NCBI GenBank assembly: GCA_036322835.1 | Contig: AP027304.1 | Location: 2,480,001 to 2,544,000 of the forward strand | From: Tenuifilaceae bacterium CYCD | GTDB taxonomy: Bacteria > Bacteroidota > Bacteroidia > Bacteroidales > Tenuifilaceae | Direction: 5' to 3' | DNA length: 64,000 nucleotides | Shown here: positions 45,665 to 55,365 of the stretch, one piece after another | Layout of the letters: every line of letters starts with the position of its first letter | How positions within the stretch are numbered: the stretch's first letter is position 1 | Made by a program: the position numbers and the translations under genes | The notes under the pieces: model-generated | What the model was told of the DNA's origin: nothing | Database searches by the model: none | The model's input: only the letters and a program-made list of their open reading frames with translations

Positions 45665-47779
45665 TTAGTTTAATCCTCTGTTTTTAAGTAGAGGTTCAAT
45701 GCTGGGCTCTTTACCACGGAAATCCTTGTAAAGTTCCATGGCATCCTTCGATCCACCTTTTTCGAGTACGCAGGTGCGGAACTTGTTGGCAATTTCCTTG
45801 TTGAAAATATCACCACTTTCAACGTATGCCTCAAAAGCGTCGGCATCTAGCACCTCAGCCCAGATGTATGAGTAGTAACCGCTCGAGTATCCCATAACAT
45901 CACTGAAAATATGACCAAAGTATGTGCTGCGGTAACGTGGCCAAATTTCAGGAATCAATCCAATTTTATCCATCGATGCTTTTTCGAAGGCAACAACATC
46001 AGCGATTTTTGCCTTGTCGGCTGTCAATGTATGGTAGTCCATATCGAGGATCGATGCTGCCAAGAACTCAGTGGTTGCAAAGCCTTGGTTGAAATGACCG
46101 CTCTTGTCAATCTTAGCAATTAGCTCGTCGGGCATTGGTTCGCCAGTTTGATAATGCTTAGCATATTCTTTTAAATACAACGGATTGCTTGCCCAGTGTT
46201 CCATGATTTGACTAGGAAGTTCAACGAAATCTTGAGGAACACCTTGTAATCCACTGTATTTTACTTTCGAGAATAATCCATGAAGAGCGTGTCCAAATTC
46301 ATGGAAGAAGGTCTCTGCTTCATCATAACTTAATAATGAAGGTGCATTTTCTGTTGGTTTTGTGAAGTTGCATACAATTGATACGATAGGCGTTTGGATT
46401 GTTCCATCTGCTTTTTCCTTGTATTCCTGGAAACCAGTACACCATGCTCCTGGGCTTTTGCTTTCGCGTGGGAAAAAGTCTAAGTATAGAATACCAAGGT
46501 GTTTTCCATCAGCTTCTAGTACTTCGTAAACTTCTGCATCGGGATGGTAAACTGGTACATCGGTTAGTTTTTTATACTTTAAACCGTATAGTTTTTCGGT
46601 TAAGTTAAAAACGCCATTCTTAACACCTTCAAGCGAAAGGTAAGGACGTAGCATTTCCTCGTCTAAATCAAACTTTGCTTTACGTACTTTTTCTGAATAT
46701 GACCACCAATCGGCAGCGCTAAGTTTAAATTTACCACCTTCGGCATTAATCATCTTCTGCATTTCATCGCGTTCGGTTTTGGCAACTTTTAATGCAGGTG
46801 TCCAAATTTTATTTAGTAAATCGTAAACATTCTCAGGAACTTTAGCCATATTAACATCGAGCACGAAATGAGCATGGGTTGGATAGCCAAGAATTTGAGC
46901 CTTCTGTTGACGTAGATCTACAATTTTCTTGATTACTTCCTTATTATCGTTGGCGTTGTCATTATTGCCTCGCATATAGTAGCCGTAGTATAGTTTCTCG
47001 CGTAAATCGCGGTTGGTCGAGTAGGTTAGGAAAGGAAGCATACTTGGTTTTTGAATTGTAAAAACCCACTTGCCTTCCATGTCAATTGCTTTTGCATCAG
47101 ATGCTCCCATTGCAATAACAGATTCAGGTAATCCTGCCAAATCATCCTTGTTTTCAATAACTATTCTGTAGTTGTTGGTCTCTGCCAGAAGATTTTCGTT
47201 AAACTGTATAGCAAGTAGTGAAAGATCCTGATTTAATTTGCGAAGTTTTTCTTGATCTTCGGCATTAAGATTTGCACCTCCGCGAACGAATCCTTTGTAT
47301 ATTTTTTCGATTAGTCGTTTTTGCTCTGGGGTGTAGTTTGCTTCGCCCATTTTATCGTAAACGGCTTTAACTCGCTCGAATAGTTTGGCGTTCATGCTAA
47401 TGTCGTCGCGATGCTTCGATAAGATTGGAGATACTTTTTTGATAACTTCCTGAAGCGAATCGGTTCTGTTTGCTTCTTTGATATTCTCCATTACAATAAC
47501 AACTCTTTGTAGAAGTTCGCCACTGTTATCCAATGGAATAATAGTGTTCTCGAAGGTTGGTGCTTCGGTGTTAGATGTAATGGCATCAATTTCGGCCAAG
47601 TTCTCTTTAATTCCTTCCAGTATTGCTGGCTCATAATGCACTGGCTTAATCTTATCGAAAGGAGGAACTCCGAATGGAGTATTGTATGTCTCCAAGAATG
47701 GGTTCTCAGCCTTTTTCTCACAAGAAACCATAAGGCTCGTTGTAATTAGGGTTAGTAAAATCAAACTGTATTTTCTCAT
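45665..47779 (-). CDS. dcp: M3 family oligopeptidase (peptidyl-dipeptidase) lipoprotein
   Basis: A 704-aa zinc peptidase with a lipoprotein signal (MRKYSLILLTLITTSLMVSC, Cys20), so it is periplasmic or surface-anchored. The zinc site is HEFGH at 493-497 within ETFFHEFGHALHGLF; the C-terminal EFLAAS and YSSGYYSYIWAEVL regions are typical of the Dcp/oligopeptidase A family. Dcp removes dipeptides from the C-termini of short peptides, which suits peptide fermentation. The gene is flanked by its terminator and has its own spacer upstream; no operon partner is evident. Confidence 0.92.
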   Translation of the reverse strand: MRKYSLILLTLITTSLMVSCEKKAENPFLETYNTPFGVPPFDKIKPVHYEPAILEGIKENLAEIDAITSNTEAPTFENTIIPLDNSGELLQRVVIVMENIKEANRTDSLQEVIKKVSPILSKHRDDISMNAKLFERVKAVYDKMGEANYTPEQKRLIEKIYKGFVRGGANLNAEDQEKLRKLNQDLSLLAIQFNENLLAETNNYRIVIENKDDLAGLPESVIAMGASDAKAIDMEGKWVFTIQKPSMLPFLTYSTNRDLREKLYYGYYMRGNNDNANDNKEVIKKIVDLRQQKAQILGYPTHAHFVLDVNMAKVPENVYDLLNKIWTPALKVAKTERDEMQKMINAEGGKFKLSAADWWSYSEKVRKAKFDLDEEMLRPYLSLEGVKNGVFNLTEKLYGLKYKKLTDVPVYHPDAEVYEVLEADGKHLGILYLDFFPRESKSPGAWCTGFQEYKEKADGTIQTPIVSIVCNFTKPTENAPSLLSYDEAETFFHEFGHALHGLFSKVKYSGLQGVPQDFVELPSQIMEHWASNPLYLKEYAKHYQTGEPMPDELIAKIDKSGHFNQGFATTEFLAASILDMDYHTLTADKAKIADVVAFEKASMDKIGLIPEIWPRYRSTYFGHIFSDVMGYSSGYYSYIWAEVLDADAFEAYVESGDIFNKEIANKFRTCVLEKGGSKDAMELYKDFRGKEPSIEPLLKNRGLN

Positions 47780-47983
47780 TTTCTTATAATTTGGTTGAAT
47801 TAGAATTAAGTTATCTTGCTATTTGAACCTAAAAACGATTAAAAGGTTTAAAATTTAAATAATGTGCAAGTTACAAAAATGAAATCATAAAAAGATTGAG
47901 AATCGTTTGATTCTTTATTATTAATTGATAGAACTCCCCGCATGTGGGTGTTTGCGTTGGATGTTTGGTTTTATTCTAAAAGA

Positions 47984-48005
47984 AAAGCCCTCGAAAGAGG
48001 GCTTT
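47984..48005 (-). terminator. Terminator of the small membrane protein gene
   Basis: Stem AAAGCCCTC (47984-47992) / GAGGGCTTT (47997-48005), GAAA-type loop, followed on the minus strand by TCTTTTA. It is 6 bp past the stop at 48012. Confidence 0.85.
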
Positions 48006-48011
48006 GTATTC

Positions 48012-48506
48012 TTACTTATTTTGAAGGTAGTTATTGATAATGCTTGCCCATTTTTCAGCTAAAACTTGTTCTTCGCCGAGCGGACTATTGTCGTTACTGT
48101 TGTAAAAATTGATGTTTTTCCCTGGAATATTTGAATTTTTATTGGTGAATGTTAGGTCAATTCGTTCAAGAATTTTATTTGCTTTTCCGCCTTTAATGTT
48201 TCTATATGTTGGAGATACAATGCAATTGTCTATTTCTTTAAGATCGATAAGCATTGTTTCTTCCTGATCGTTATCCTTTTTTAGTGCAAAAAATTTTCCT
48301 GAAATTTTGTCGATTCCAATACAGCGTGAGTTCCACATATCGCTCTCCGAAACATTTACTTGATTTTTTGCTGCGGTTGAGGTAAAGTGTTTTAGGAATA
48401 ATTTTCCCTTATTTTTTTGTGCCCAATGAATGTAAAATACTGGCAATATGAAAATGCCAAGAAATAGCATACCCATTAAAAACAATGAAATATTCATAAT
48501 TTCCAA
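48012..48506 (-). CDS. Unknown single-pass membrane protein
   Basis: A 164-aa protein with one N-terminal hydrophobic helix (about 6-28) and a cytoplasmic mixed alpha/beta region (SRCIGIDKISGKFFALKKDNDQ split; LIDLKEIDNCIVSPTYRNIK split) that looks PH-like, but I cannot assign a family. The start could be at 48506 or at the ATG three codons later (MNISLFLMG). It has a clear terminator. Its upstream neighbour is an unrelated small secreted protein. Confidence 0.6.
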   Translation of the reverse strand: MEIMNISLFLMGMLFLGIFILPVFYIHWAQKNKGKLFLKHFTSTAAKNQVNVSESDMWNSRCIGIDKISGKFFALKKDNDQEETMLIDLKEIDNCIVSPTYRNIKGGKANKILERIDLTFTNKNSNIPGKNINFYNSNDNSPLGEEQVLAEKWASIINNYLQNK

Positions 48507-48583
48507 TTATTAAAGTTGATAAATAAAAAGTTTACTTGTTTTCAGCGCCTTGTGTCTGAAATACTTAAATAAGAGGAAGTTGA

Positions 48584-48958
48584 TTACCAGAAATAGTGGA
48601 ATGGAAAAATTATATTACGAATGGCTGAACTTATCGTTAACTTTGAGGAGAACTGTATATACCTAAAAGTTAAGCATGATAATGTGTGCTCAATTACAAA
48701 ATTCCGATCTAGTCCAAGGTTTTGGAGTTTCCGTAAATAAAGCGAGTGGCAATTCTCAAGAAACGAAATATTATTTTTTTCGGAACGTTGAATTGTGAAT
48801 AGGTTGATTTCGCTCTGAATAAAATACTCCGATGTTTGCGTATGCTTTTGGCTTTTATCAGAAAAGTCAATATCATTACAATAGCTGCCAGCAACAATAC
48901 TTGCGTAAGTAAGTATTGCTGATAATGCAACCACTATAAGTTTATTGATGCTTTTCAT
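48584..48958 (-). CDS. Small secreted protein of unknown function
   Basis: A 124-aa protein with a signal-peptide-like N-terminus (MKSINKLIVVALSAILTYASIVAGS) and a short, Cys-containing, otherwise featureless mature part ending in FPFHYFW. Cys28, Cys70 and Cys94 could form a disulfide. I recognise no family. The frame is the best-supported in this stretch but it is short and could be spurious; a 73-aa overlapping frame on the same strand lacks a signal and is less likely. Confidence 0.4.
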   Translation of the reverse strand: MKSINKLIVVALSAILTYASIVAGSYCNDIDFSDKSQKHTQTSEYFIQSEINLFTIQRSEKNNISFLENCHSLYLRKLQNLGLDRNFVIEHTLSCLTFRYIQFSSKLTISSAIRNIIFPFHYFW

Positions 48959-49054
48959 TGGCGAAAAAAGATAAAACGATAATTTACAAATATAAATATT
49001 TGCAATAAATTTTGTATTTATTGAACTGGTTTGTAGCTGTTTTTGGGTGGATGC

Positions 49055-50682
49055 TTAGACTTTGACTCCTAAAATCATCATGTCATCGGTTTGGTCGCCA
49101 CCTGCACGCCATTTCTCAAAGGTATCCTCTAGGATGCTTTTCTGTTTGCTCATATTTTGATGAGAGATTTCGATTAGCAGTTTTTGGAAGTTTTTGGCTA
49201 AGAATTTTTTACGATCACTGCCCCGGAGTTGATCCGAGAAGCCATCGGAGAATAAATAAATACAATCGTCTTTTTGCAACCGCATGTATTGATTGGTAAA
49301 TACGGGTTCGCTATTATTCATGGATCTTCCAACAGATATTTTATCGGCTCTCAGGTGTGTTAATTCATTATTGCGTACTATGTAAACGGGATTGTGCGCA
49401 CCGGCAAATTCTAGTTCGTGGTTAAGTATTCCAATCTTGCAGATCGAAATATCGATACCATCCTTGGCATCGTATTCTTCGTTTTTCTTCACGATGGAGC
49501 GCATTTCACGGCACATCTCATTCAGTATAAACTAGCATTGGTGATTCCCATTCTGTAAATGATTTCGGAGAGTGAGGCAATGCCAAGCATGCTAAGCAAT
49601 GCGCCAGGAACCCCATGTCCTGTACAATCAGCGGCGGCAATAATAATGTAATCGTCAACTTTTCGGAAAAAGTAAAAGTCACCGCTGATTATGCTCCGGG
49701 GTTTATATAGGATAAAATAATCGGAAAAACTTTCCTTTAGAATTGAATCGTTTGGTAGAAGGGCCGATTGAATATAACTAGCGTAAAGTATACTGTCATC
49801 AATACTCTGCCGTTGTTTAATGAGCAAATCGCGTTGGGCTGCCATCTCTTTCCCCTGCACCTGGAGTAGTTTGTTTTGGATAGCAATTTTATCGTTCTGG
49901 TCAACCAATTCTTTATTCAGTACTTTCAGGTAATCGTTTTGAGTTTTAAATTCTTCGGATAGCTGAGATAGTTCTTTATTAGCACTTCTTAATGCGATAT
50001 TTTTTGACGATATTAACTTCAAGTATTTAATCTTTTTGCTGTAGGTTTTTTCAAATGCATCGAATGTTATTTTGCGGACCGATTCAAAGAAAAATGAGAA
50101 AAAGAATATCGCGCTATATACCGATAATAGCCTTACTTTGAATTCCCTGTCGTAGAGTTGACTGTCGAAATAGTTTGTGGTAAAGAAAAATATCGTAAAT
50201 CCAACTAGTGCTATATTGTAGAATGAACCCACCTTGCGTCCAAGTAGAAATATGGTGAACGGCGGAAATATATAATACCAATAAATACCAGGGAATACAT
50301 AGTAACTACTCAGGTTTAAATTGGTAGCACCATTCCGAAAAAGAAAAAAAAGTTCAAGACACAATAGTCCGATTACGAGAATATGGCTGACAAACTGAAT
50401 CCGTTTTCTCAATCGAAGGTAAACTTGCATCAGAATAATGACTATGATGCAGTAAATGTATATTAATGAGAGTTTAGGATCGTTTAGTAGCCACATTCTA
50501 TGGCTATAAAACAGTAAATAAAAAATTCCGCACAGCGCAAAGAGATTGATAAGAGTAACCTTTCTTACATCTTCGTATATTAGGCTTCCCCTAAGTCCTG
50601 ATGCAAGAAAATTGTAAAGTATTTGTTTTACTCTTTTCAACTTTTTGTTTATTATTTGATTTAAAATGCTGAAAATGTTCAA
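49055..50682 (-). pseudogene. SpoIIE-type phosphatase with 7TM-like sensor, split by a frameshift
   Basis: Two adjacent frames form one protein. The 5' frame (50682-49522, 386 aa) has seven or so N-terminal membrane helices (about 45-205), a coiled coil (about 215-300) and the start of a PP2C/SpoIIE domain (IISGDFYFF, AAADCTGHGVPGALLSMLG). It ends NASLY-stop. The 3' frame (49516-49055, 153 aa) supplies the remainder (DGIDISIC, FAGAHNPVYIV, IYLFSDGFSDQ, GGDQTDDMMIL). Removing two bases (TA in TTTATACTG, near 49526-49529) restores NASL-LNEMCREMR, the family-typical continuation. Metal-binding Asp residues are therefore split. This could be a decayed gene, a sequencing error or a true frameshift. 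Confidence 0.8.
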
Positions 50683-50833
50683 TATGGGTGTGTGGTGTTG
50701 TGCGTAAATAGAAATTTAAGTTAATAATTTTTTTTAAGTTGATGCATTGCCTTCATTTTTTTTAGGGATTTTCAGTTTTAATCTCTTGTCGGGTATGCAA
50801 TAGTTATGATTTCTAATAACTAAATGATTTTAG

Positions 50834-50841
50834 TAACTTTG
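50834..50841 (+). promoter_or_regulatory. -7 box of the ABC-F gene
   Basis: TAACTTTG matches TAnnTTTG and lies 22 bp before the ATG. A TTTC at 50810-50813, 20 nt upstream, is a weak -33 box. Confidence 0.6.
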
Positions 50842-50863
50842 CCTGAATTTTTGAGAAAGAGGA

Positions 50864-52825
50864 ATGATATCCATAAATCAGCTTACAGTTAGTTTTGGCG
50901 GATTCGATTTGTTCAAGGAAATTGGTTTCCAGGTGAGCGAAAGCGAACGCGTTGGTCTTGTTGGAAAAAATGGTGCAGGTAAAACTACTTTGCTAAAGTT
51001 AATTGCTGGCGAAGCGCAGCCTACATCCGGTACCATTTCGATGCCCAAGGATATCCGTCTAGGGTATTTGCCTCAGCAAATGGCTTTGGCATCGGGTCGT
51101 AGCGTGTTGGACGAAACTTTGCTTGCGTTTTCGGAAACTATCAATATAAAGAACCAAATCGATAAACTCGGGCATGATATTGCAACCCGAACCGATTATC
51201 ATTCAGAGGAGTACTTAAGGTTGATTAATCAACTTACAGAGTTGAACGATCGATATGCTTTACTCGATGGGGCAACTGCCGATGCTCAGTCTGAGCAAAC
51301 GCTTTTAGGACTTGGTTTTAAACGTTCAGATTTTACCAGACCTACTACAGAGTTTAGCGGCGGTTGGCGGATGAGAATTGAGTTGGCGAAAATTCTTCTC
51401 CGTAAACCAGAAATACTGTTGCTCGACGAGCCAACTAATCACTTGGACATTGAATCGATTCAGTGGCTGGAGGATTACCTGAAAACCTATCAGGGCTCTC
51501 TGCTTTTAATTTCGCACGATAGAGCTTTCCTCGATAATGTTACTCAGCGTACGGTTGAGTTGTCGCTTGGGAATGCATATGATTATAAGGTACCTTATTC
51601 CAAATATGTTGAGTTGCGTAAAGAACGTCGTGAACAGCAAATGGCCGCATACCGGAATCAGCAAAAGGTGATTGAGGATACGCAGGATTTTATTGAGCGT
51701 TTTCGCTATAAATCTACCAAAGCTGTTCAGGTTCAATCGCGCATAAAAATGCTCGATAGGATGGAGGTTATAGAGGTTGAAGAGGAGGATCTATCAACCC
51801 TGAATATTCGTTTTCCTGCAGCGCCACGCTCGGGCGATGTGGTTTGCGAAGCAAAGGATGTGGCAAAGAGTTTCGGGAATCATCAAATTTTTAAGGATGT
51901 AAATTTTAGTATAGAGCGTGGGCAAAAGGTTGCCTTTGTTGGCCGAAATGGTGAAGGTAAAACCACAATGAGCCGAATTCTGATTGGAGAGCTCGATTAC
52001 AATGGCGTTGTAAAAATTGGACACAACGTGTCCATTGGGTATTTTGCTCAAAATCAGGATGAACTCTTGGATAATTCCGCTACCGTTCTAGATATTATAG
52101 ATAAGGTTGCTGTTGGTGATATTCGTACAAAAATGCGCGATATTCTAGGCGCTTTTCTTTTCCGAGGTGAGGATGTGGATAAAAAAGTGAAGGTGCTTTC
52201 AGGGGGAGAGCGCAACCGTTTGGCTTTAGCCAAGTTGATGCTTCAACCCTACAATCTTTTAGTGCTCGATGAGCCCACCAACCATTTGGATATGCGTTCC
52301 AAGGACGTGCTAAAGAGCGCTTTGCTGAATTTCGACGGAACGCTAATTGTGGTTTCACATGACCGCGAGTTCTTGGATGGTTTAGTGGATAAAATCTACG
52401 AATTCTCCGATGGAAAGGTGCGCGAGCATATTGGTGGTATTTACGATTTCCTTCGTAGGCGAAAAATGGAGAGTTTAAAGGAACTGGAGCGCAAACAGGT
52501 TGAAGCATCAAAAAATGTGGAAACCAAAACTGCGTCGGACCAAAAAATCCTATGGGAAGAGCGCAAGGAGATTGATAAGCAAATCCGAAAAGTTGAAAGT
52601 AGAATTGCTGAAGTTGAAAAAAAAATATCGCAGTTCGAGAAGGATATTGCCGATATGGATAACAAACTGGCTAACCCTGAGCAGAGCGGAATAAACCTGA
52701 ACGATAAAGCATTCTTCAATAGTTATGAGTTGGCAAAAAAACAATTGGCCGAGATGATGGGGGAGTGGGAGAATTTATCATTTGAACTTGAGGAGTTCCG
52801 GGAAAAACGTAAATTAGTCAATTAG
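50864..52825 (+). CDS. ABC-F family ATPase (translation factor-type)
   Basis: A 653-aa protein with two ABC domains and no membrane segment. First domain: GKNGAGKTT (about 34-42), FSGGWRMRIELAK (about 166) and LLLDEPTNHLD (about 188). Second: GRNGEGKTT (about 362), LSGGERNRLALAK (about 446) and LVLDEPTNHLD (about 466). The inter-domain linker is Arg/Lys-rich and a C-terminal coiled coil (about 545-650) follows, as in Uup/YdiF types. ABC-F proteins act on the ribosome to resolve stalls or antibiotic binding. The stop codon lies inside a chain of CAATTAG repeats that fills the 3' spacer. Confidence 0.92.
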   Translation: MISINQLTVSFGGFDLFKEIGFQVSESERVGLVGKNGAGKTTLLKLIAGEAQPTSGTISMPKDIRLGYLPQQMALASGRSVLDETLLAFSETINIKNQIDKLGHDIATRTDYHSEEYLRLINQLTELNDRYALLDGATADAQSEQTLLGLGFKRSDFTRPTTEFSGGWRMRIELAKILLRKPEILLLDEPTNHLDIESIQWLEDYLKTYQGSLLLISHDRAFLDNVTQRTVELSLGNAYDYKVPYSKYVELRKERREQQMAAYRNQQKVIEDTQDFIERFRYKSTKAVQVQSRIKMLDRMEVIEVEEEDLSTLNIRFPAAPRSGDVVCEAKDVAKSFGNHQIFKDVNFSIERGQKVAFVGRNGEGKTTMSRILIGELDYNGVVKIGHNVSIGYFAQNQDELLDNSATVLDIIDKVAVGDIRTKMRDILGAFLFRGEDVDKKVKVLSGGERNRLALAKLMLQPYNLLVLDEPTNHLDMRSKDVLKSALLNFDGTLIVVSHDREFLDGLVDKIYEFSDGKVREHIGGIYDFLRRRKMESLKELERKQVEASKNVETKTASDQKILWEERKEIDKQIRKVESRIAEVEKKISQFEKDIADMDNKLANPEQSGINLNDKAFFNSYELAKKQLAEMMGEWENLSFELEEFREKRKLVN

Positions 52826-52916
52826 ACAATTAGTTAATAGGTCAATTATTGAAGCCAACTCATTGTAATATAATTATTTATTTTTTTAACACGAACAACT
52901 ATCAACGAACAACTAA
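52812..52916. repeat. Degenerate CAATTAG and CGAACAACTATCAA arrays
   Basis: AATTAGTCAATTAGACAATT continuing AGTTAATAGGTCAATTATT (52812-52850) overlaps the ABC-F stop. CACGAACAACTATCAACGAA continuing CAACTA (52890-52916) lies directly upstream of rlmB and resembles 24551-24576. Confidence 0.6.
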
Positions 52917-52922
52917 TAAGAT

Positions 52923-53660
52923 ATGGAATCAGAAAACATAATATACGGCTTGCACTCGGTACTCGAGGCAATTAACTCGAATGTTAAACTCAATAAGGTA
53001 ATTGTAAAGCAAGGATTAACTGGACGATTGGCATCGGAGTTGCAAACTGCGTTGAAGTACAGCAATATTCCAGTGCAGTATGTTCCTGCCGAGGTTTTTA
53101 ATAAGTTTAAGGATAAGAACCATCAAGGTGTGGTGGCTTACACATTGCCAATTGAGTTGAAAAACGTGGAAGAAGTACTTCCTCAAATAATTGCCGAAGG
53201 CAAAACTCCATTCATACTAATTCTTGATGGTGTTACCGATGTTCGCAACTTTGGTGCTATAGTTAGAACTGCCGAATGTGCAGGAGTTAATCTGATAATT
53301 GTTCCAGCCAAGGGCTCTGCAAATATTGGTAGCGATGCTGTTAAAACATCGGCAGGAGCTTTGCATCACATTCCAATATGCCGCGTTGGTAGTCTGAAAA
53401 TGACCGTTCCGTTTTTAAAGCAGAATGGTGTTAAGGTGGTATCGGCATCGGAGAAAGCAGAAAAAGATATCTATGCAACCAATCTTACTGGTCCAATTGC
53501 AATTGTTATGGGTGCAGAGGATAAAGGAATTAGTTACGATGTTAAGAAGCTATCCGATGAATTGGTGAAAATTCCTTTGATGGGAAAGATTGAATCGCTT
53601 AATGTTTCTGTTTCCGCTGGAATTATACTCTACGAAACTTTACGTCAACGTGGGTTATAA
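52923..53660 (+). CDS. rlmB: 23S rRNA (guanosine-2'-O-)-methyltransferase
   Basis: A 245-aa SPOUT methyltransferase of the TrmH/RlmB group 3, which methylates G2251 of 23S rRNA in E. coli. N-terminal L30e-like RNA-binding part (IIYGLHSVLEAI, 5-16; HQGVVAY) and knotted SAM domain with the three TrmH motifs DGVTDVRNFGAIVRTAE (about 100-116), IVMGAEDKGIS (about 196-206) and IPLMGKIESLNVSVSAGIILYE (about 216-237). The 3' end overlaps the convergent patatin gene by 6 bp. Confidence 0.92.
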   Translation: MESENIIYGLHSVLEAINSNVKLNKVIVKQGLTGRLASELQTALKYSNIPVQYVPAEVFNKFKDKNHQGVVAYTLPIELKNVEEVLPQIIAEGKTPFILILDGVTDVRNFGAIVRTAECAGVNLIIVPAKGSANIGSDAVKTSAGALHHIPICRVGSLKMTVPFLKQNGVKVVSASEKAEKDIYATNLTGPIAIVMGAEDKGISYDVKKLSDELVKIPLMGKIESLNVSVSAGIILYETLRQRGL

Positions 53661-54578
53661 GCCTTTGCGGTCAAGGAGTTTGGCGCACATCTCTTTGCCG
53701 TAAGCAATGAGTTCCTCGGCTTTGTAGAATTCGAATACTGTTGAAGAGTCTTTTGATATAGGTATTAAAACATCGGGAGGTATTAATTCTGCTGAATATG
53801 CAGTGAGTTTCGATTGCATTAGGAGCACCGAGCGCGCGAGCAAATCAATGTATCCAATTTTATTGGACTTAATTTCAGTTGGCTTCTTTTGTTTGCTATT
53901 GTGATTATGTCCAAAAAGTTCATCCCATTTCTGGATTAAGACCGAAGTTTTTTCGTTATGATTTTCTTCAACTACCTTTTTACTTGGAAGTTTTGGTTTA
54001 TCGTAAGGGATAAACGCATTCAAGTCTACAGCAATCAATAAGTCATTTGCAGTCCGGCTAACATGCTTTAATGGTAAAGGGTCTAGCACGCCACCATCAA
54101 CAAGTAGTCCGCTTTCAACGTTAACTGGGGTGAACACGCTAGGTATTGAGATTGATGAACGAATTGCTTTTAGCAAACTTCCGGAACGGAATACATACTC
54201 GTTGTTGTTTAGTATGTCAACTGCAACTGCAGTGTAAGGAATAGCTAGATCTTCGATATTGATTTCGGGAATAAGGTTCAGTTTACGCATACGCTCAAAA
54301 ACCTTTTCGCCTTTTACAAATCCTTTTGTGGTGAGCGTGAAATCTATAAGCGAAATTACATCCTTTTTATTCAGGGTTATGATCCAATCCCTGAACTCAT
54401 TCATTTTGCCTGCGGCAAATAGTCCTCCAACTAAAGCCCCCATTGATGAACCTGCTACTGAGGTTATGTTGTAACCTCGTGCCTGTAATTCCTCAATCAC
54501 CCCAATGTGTGCAAGCCCTCTAGCTCCGCCACTCGACAGCACCAATGCCACATTTTTTGATTTGCTAGAGGTTTTCAT
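53655..54578 (-). CDS. Patatin-like phospholipase
   Basis: A 307-aa lipid acyl hydrolase. The oxyanion loop is SSGGARGLAHIGVIEEL (15-31), the nucleophile elbow GSSMGALVGG (about 43-52), and the dyad aspartate lies in VDGGVLDPLP (about 157-166). It resembles RssA/YlbK-type cytoplasmic patatins. No signal peptide is present. It likely hydrolyses phospholipid or lysophospholipid acyl chains. Its 3' end overlaps rlmB on the other strand. Confidence 0.88.
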   Translation of the reverse strand: MKTSSKSKNVALVLSSGGARGLAHIGVIEELQARGYNITSVAGSSMGALVGGLFAAGKMNEFRDWIITLNKKDVISLIDFTLTTKGFVKGEKVFERMRKLNLIPEINIEDLAIPYTAVAVDILNNNEYVFRSGSLLKAIRSSISIPSVFTPVNVESGLLVDGGVLDPLPLKHVSRTANDLLIAVDLNAFIPYDKPKLPSKKVVEENHNEKTSVLIQKWDELFGHNHNSKQKKPTEIKSNKIGYIDLLARSVLLMQSKLTAYSAELIPPDVLIPISKDSSTVFEFYKAEELIAYGKEMCAKLLDRKGL

Positions 54579-54653
54579 GGATTTGAGTTTAAGAATGTGT
54601 TTCTATCATGTTGTATGTGATATCACCCTGAATTGAGGGTCTCACCATAATAT

Positions 54654-54682
54654 TGAGATGCTGTAACAAATTCAGCATCTCA
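54654..54682. terminator. Hairpin after the nucleoside deaminase gene
   Basis: A 10-bp perfect stem TGAGATGCTG (54654-54663) / CAGCATCTCA (54673-54682). It follows the deaminase stop on the minus strand; the T run is weak, so termination is tentative. Confidence 0.5.
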
Positions 54683-54698
54683 TTCTGATTATAGAGAG

Positions 54699-55172
54699 TT
54701 AGTAGTCTATTCTGCTCTCCTTTTTATCCCACTCACGGAAAGGTACCACTCCTTTCTCTGGGCTAACTTGTATGAATGGAATGCGACGACGATCGAAGCT
54801 AAGGTTGATTTCCTCGTAAATAAATCCATCGTCGAAACCATGGTATGATGCCATATGCTTGTTTCCGGAGAAATACACTGCATCAAATCTAGCCCAGTAT
54901 ATCGCGCCAAAGCACATGGGGCATGGTTCGCACGATGTGTAAAGAACACAACCGTTGAGTTGAAAGGTATTCAGGTTTTTGCAGGCATCCCTAATTGCCA
55001 TTACCTCGGCGTGTGCGGTAGGATCGTTGGTTGAGGTTACGTGGTTGTTGCCACGCCCAACTATTTTTCCATCCTTTACCACTATTGCACCAAAAGGTCC
55101 TCCCTCGTTAGCCAAAACACCCTTGATTGCAAGGTTAATGGCTTCATCCATAAATGATTCGTGAGTATTCAT
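54699..55172 (-). CDS. Nucleoside deaminase (guanine deaminase-like)
   Basis: A 157-aa zinc deaminase of the CDA/TadA superfamily: HAEVMAIRDA (zinc His and catalytic Glu, about 54-63) and SCEPCPMCFGAIYWAR (zinc Cys pair, about 80-95). The family resemblance (FGAIYWARFDAVYF and the C-terminal IDY) is to GuaD-type guanine deaminases rather than tRNA adenosine deaminase. It likely converts guanine to xanthine in purine salvage or catabolism. It is the second gene downstream of the MscS channel on the same strand, with a 193-bp gap. Confidence 0.85.
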   Translation of the reverse strand: MNTHESFMDEAINLAIKGVLANEGGPFGAIVVKDGKIVGRGNNHVTSTNDPTAHAEVMAIRDACKNLNTFQLNGCVLYTSCEPCPMCFGAIYWARFDAVYFSGNKHMASYHGFDDGFIYEEINLSFDRRRIPFIQVSPEKGVVPFREWDKKESRIDY

Positions 55173-55316
55173 GTTGATATATTCTGTTGTACTAATTTAC
55201 GAAGAATAGAGAAATTTTTGTTTGAAAACTAACAAAAATAAACTCTATAAATCTATATTAAAAATGATGATTGAAACTTGGAAATAATGTGAAGTTTATT
55301 TCTACGAAGCATAAAA

Positions 55317-55342
55317 AAATTCCAGCCTGTGGACTGGAATTT
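55317..55342 (-). terminator. Terminator of the MscS-type channel gene
   Basis: Stem AAATTCCAG (55317-55325) / CTGGAATTT (55334-55342) with an 8-nt loop, followed on the minus strand by TTTTTTTA. It is 24 bp past the stop. Confidence 0.85.
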
Positions 55343-55365
55343 AATTTATACTTGTTGATTGTTGC

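Noticed and set aside
52095-52511. 138-aa open frame antisense to the ABC-F gene
   Set aside because: It is opposite the conserved second ATPase domain and has no recognisable fold.
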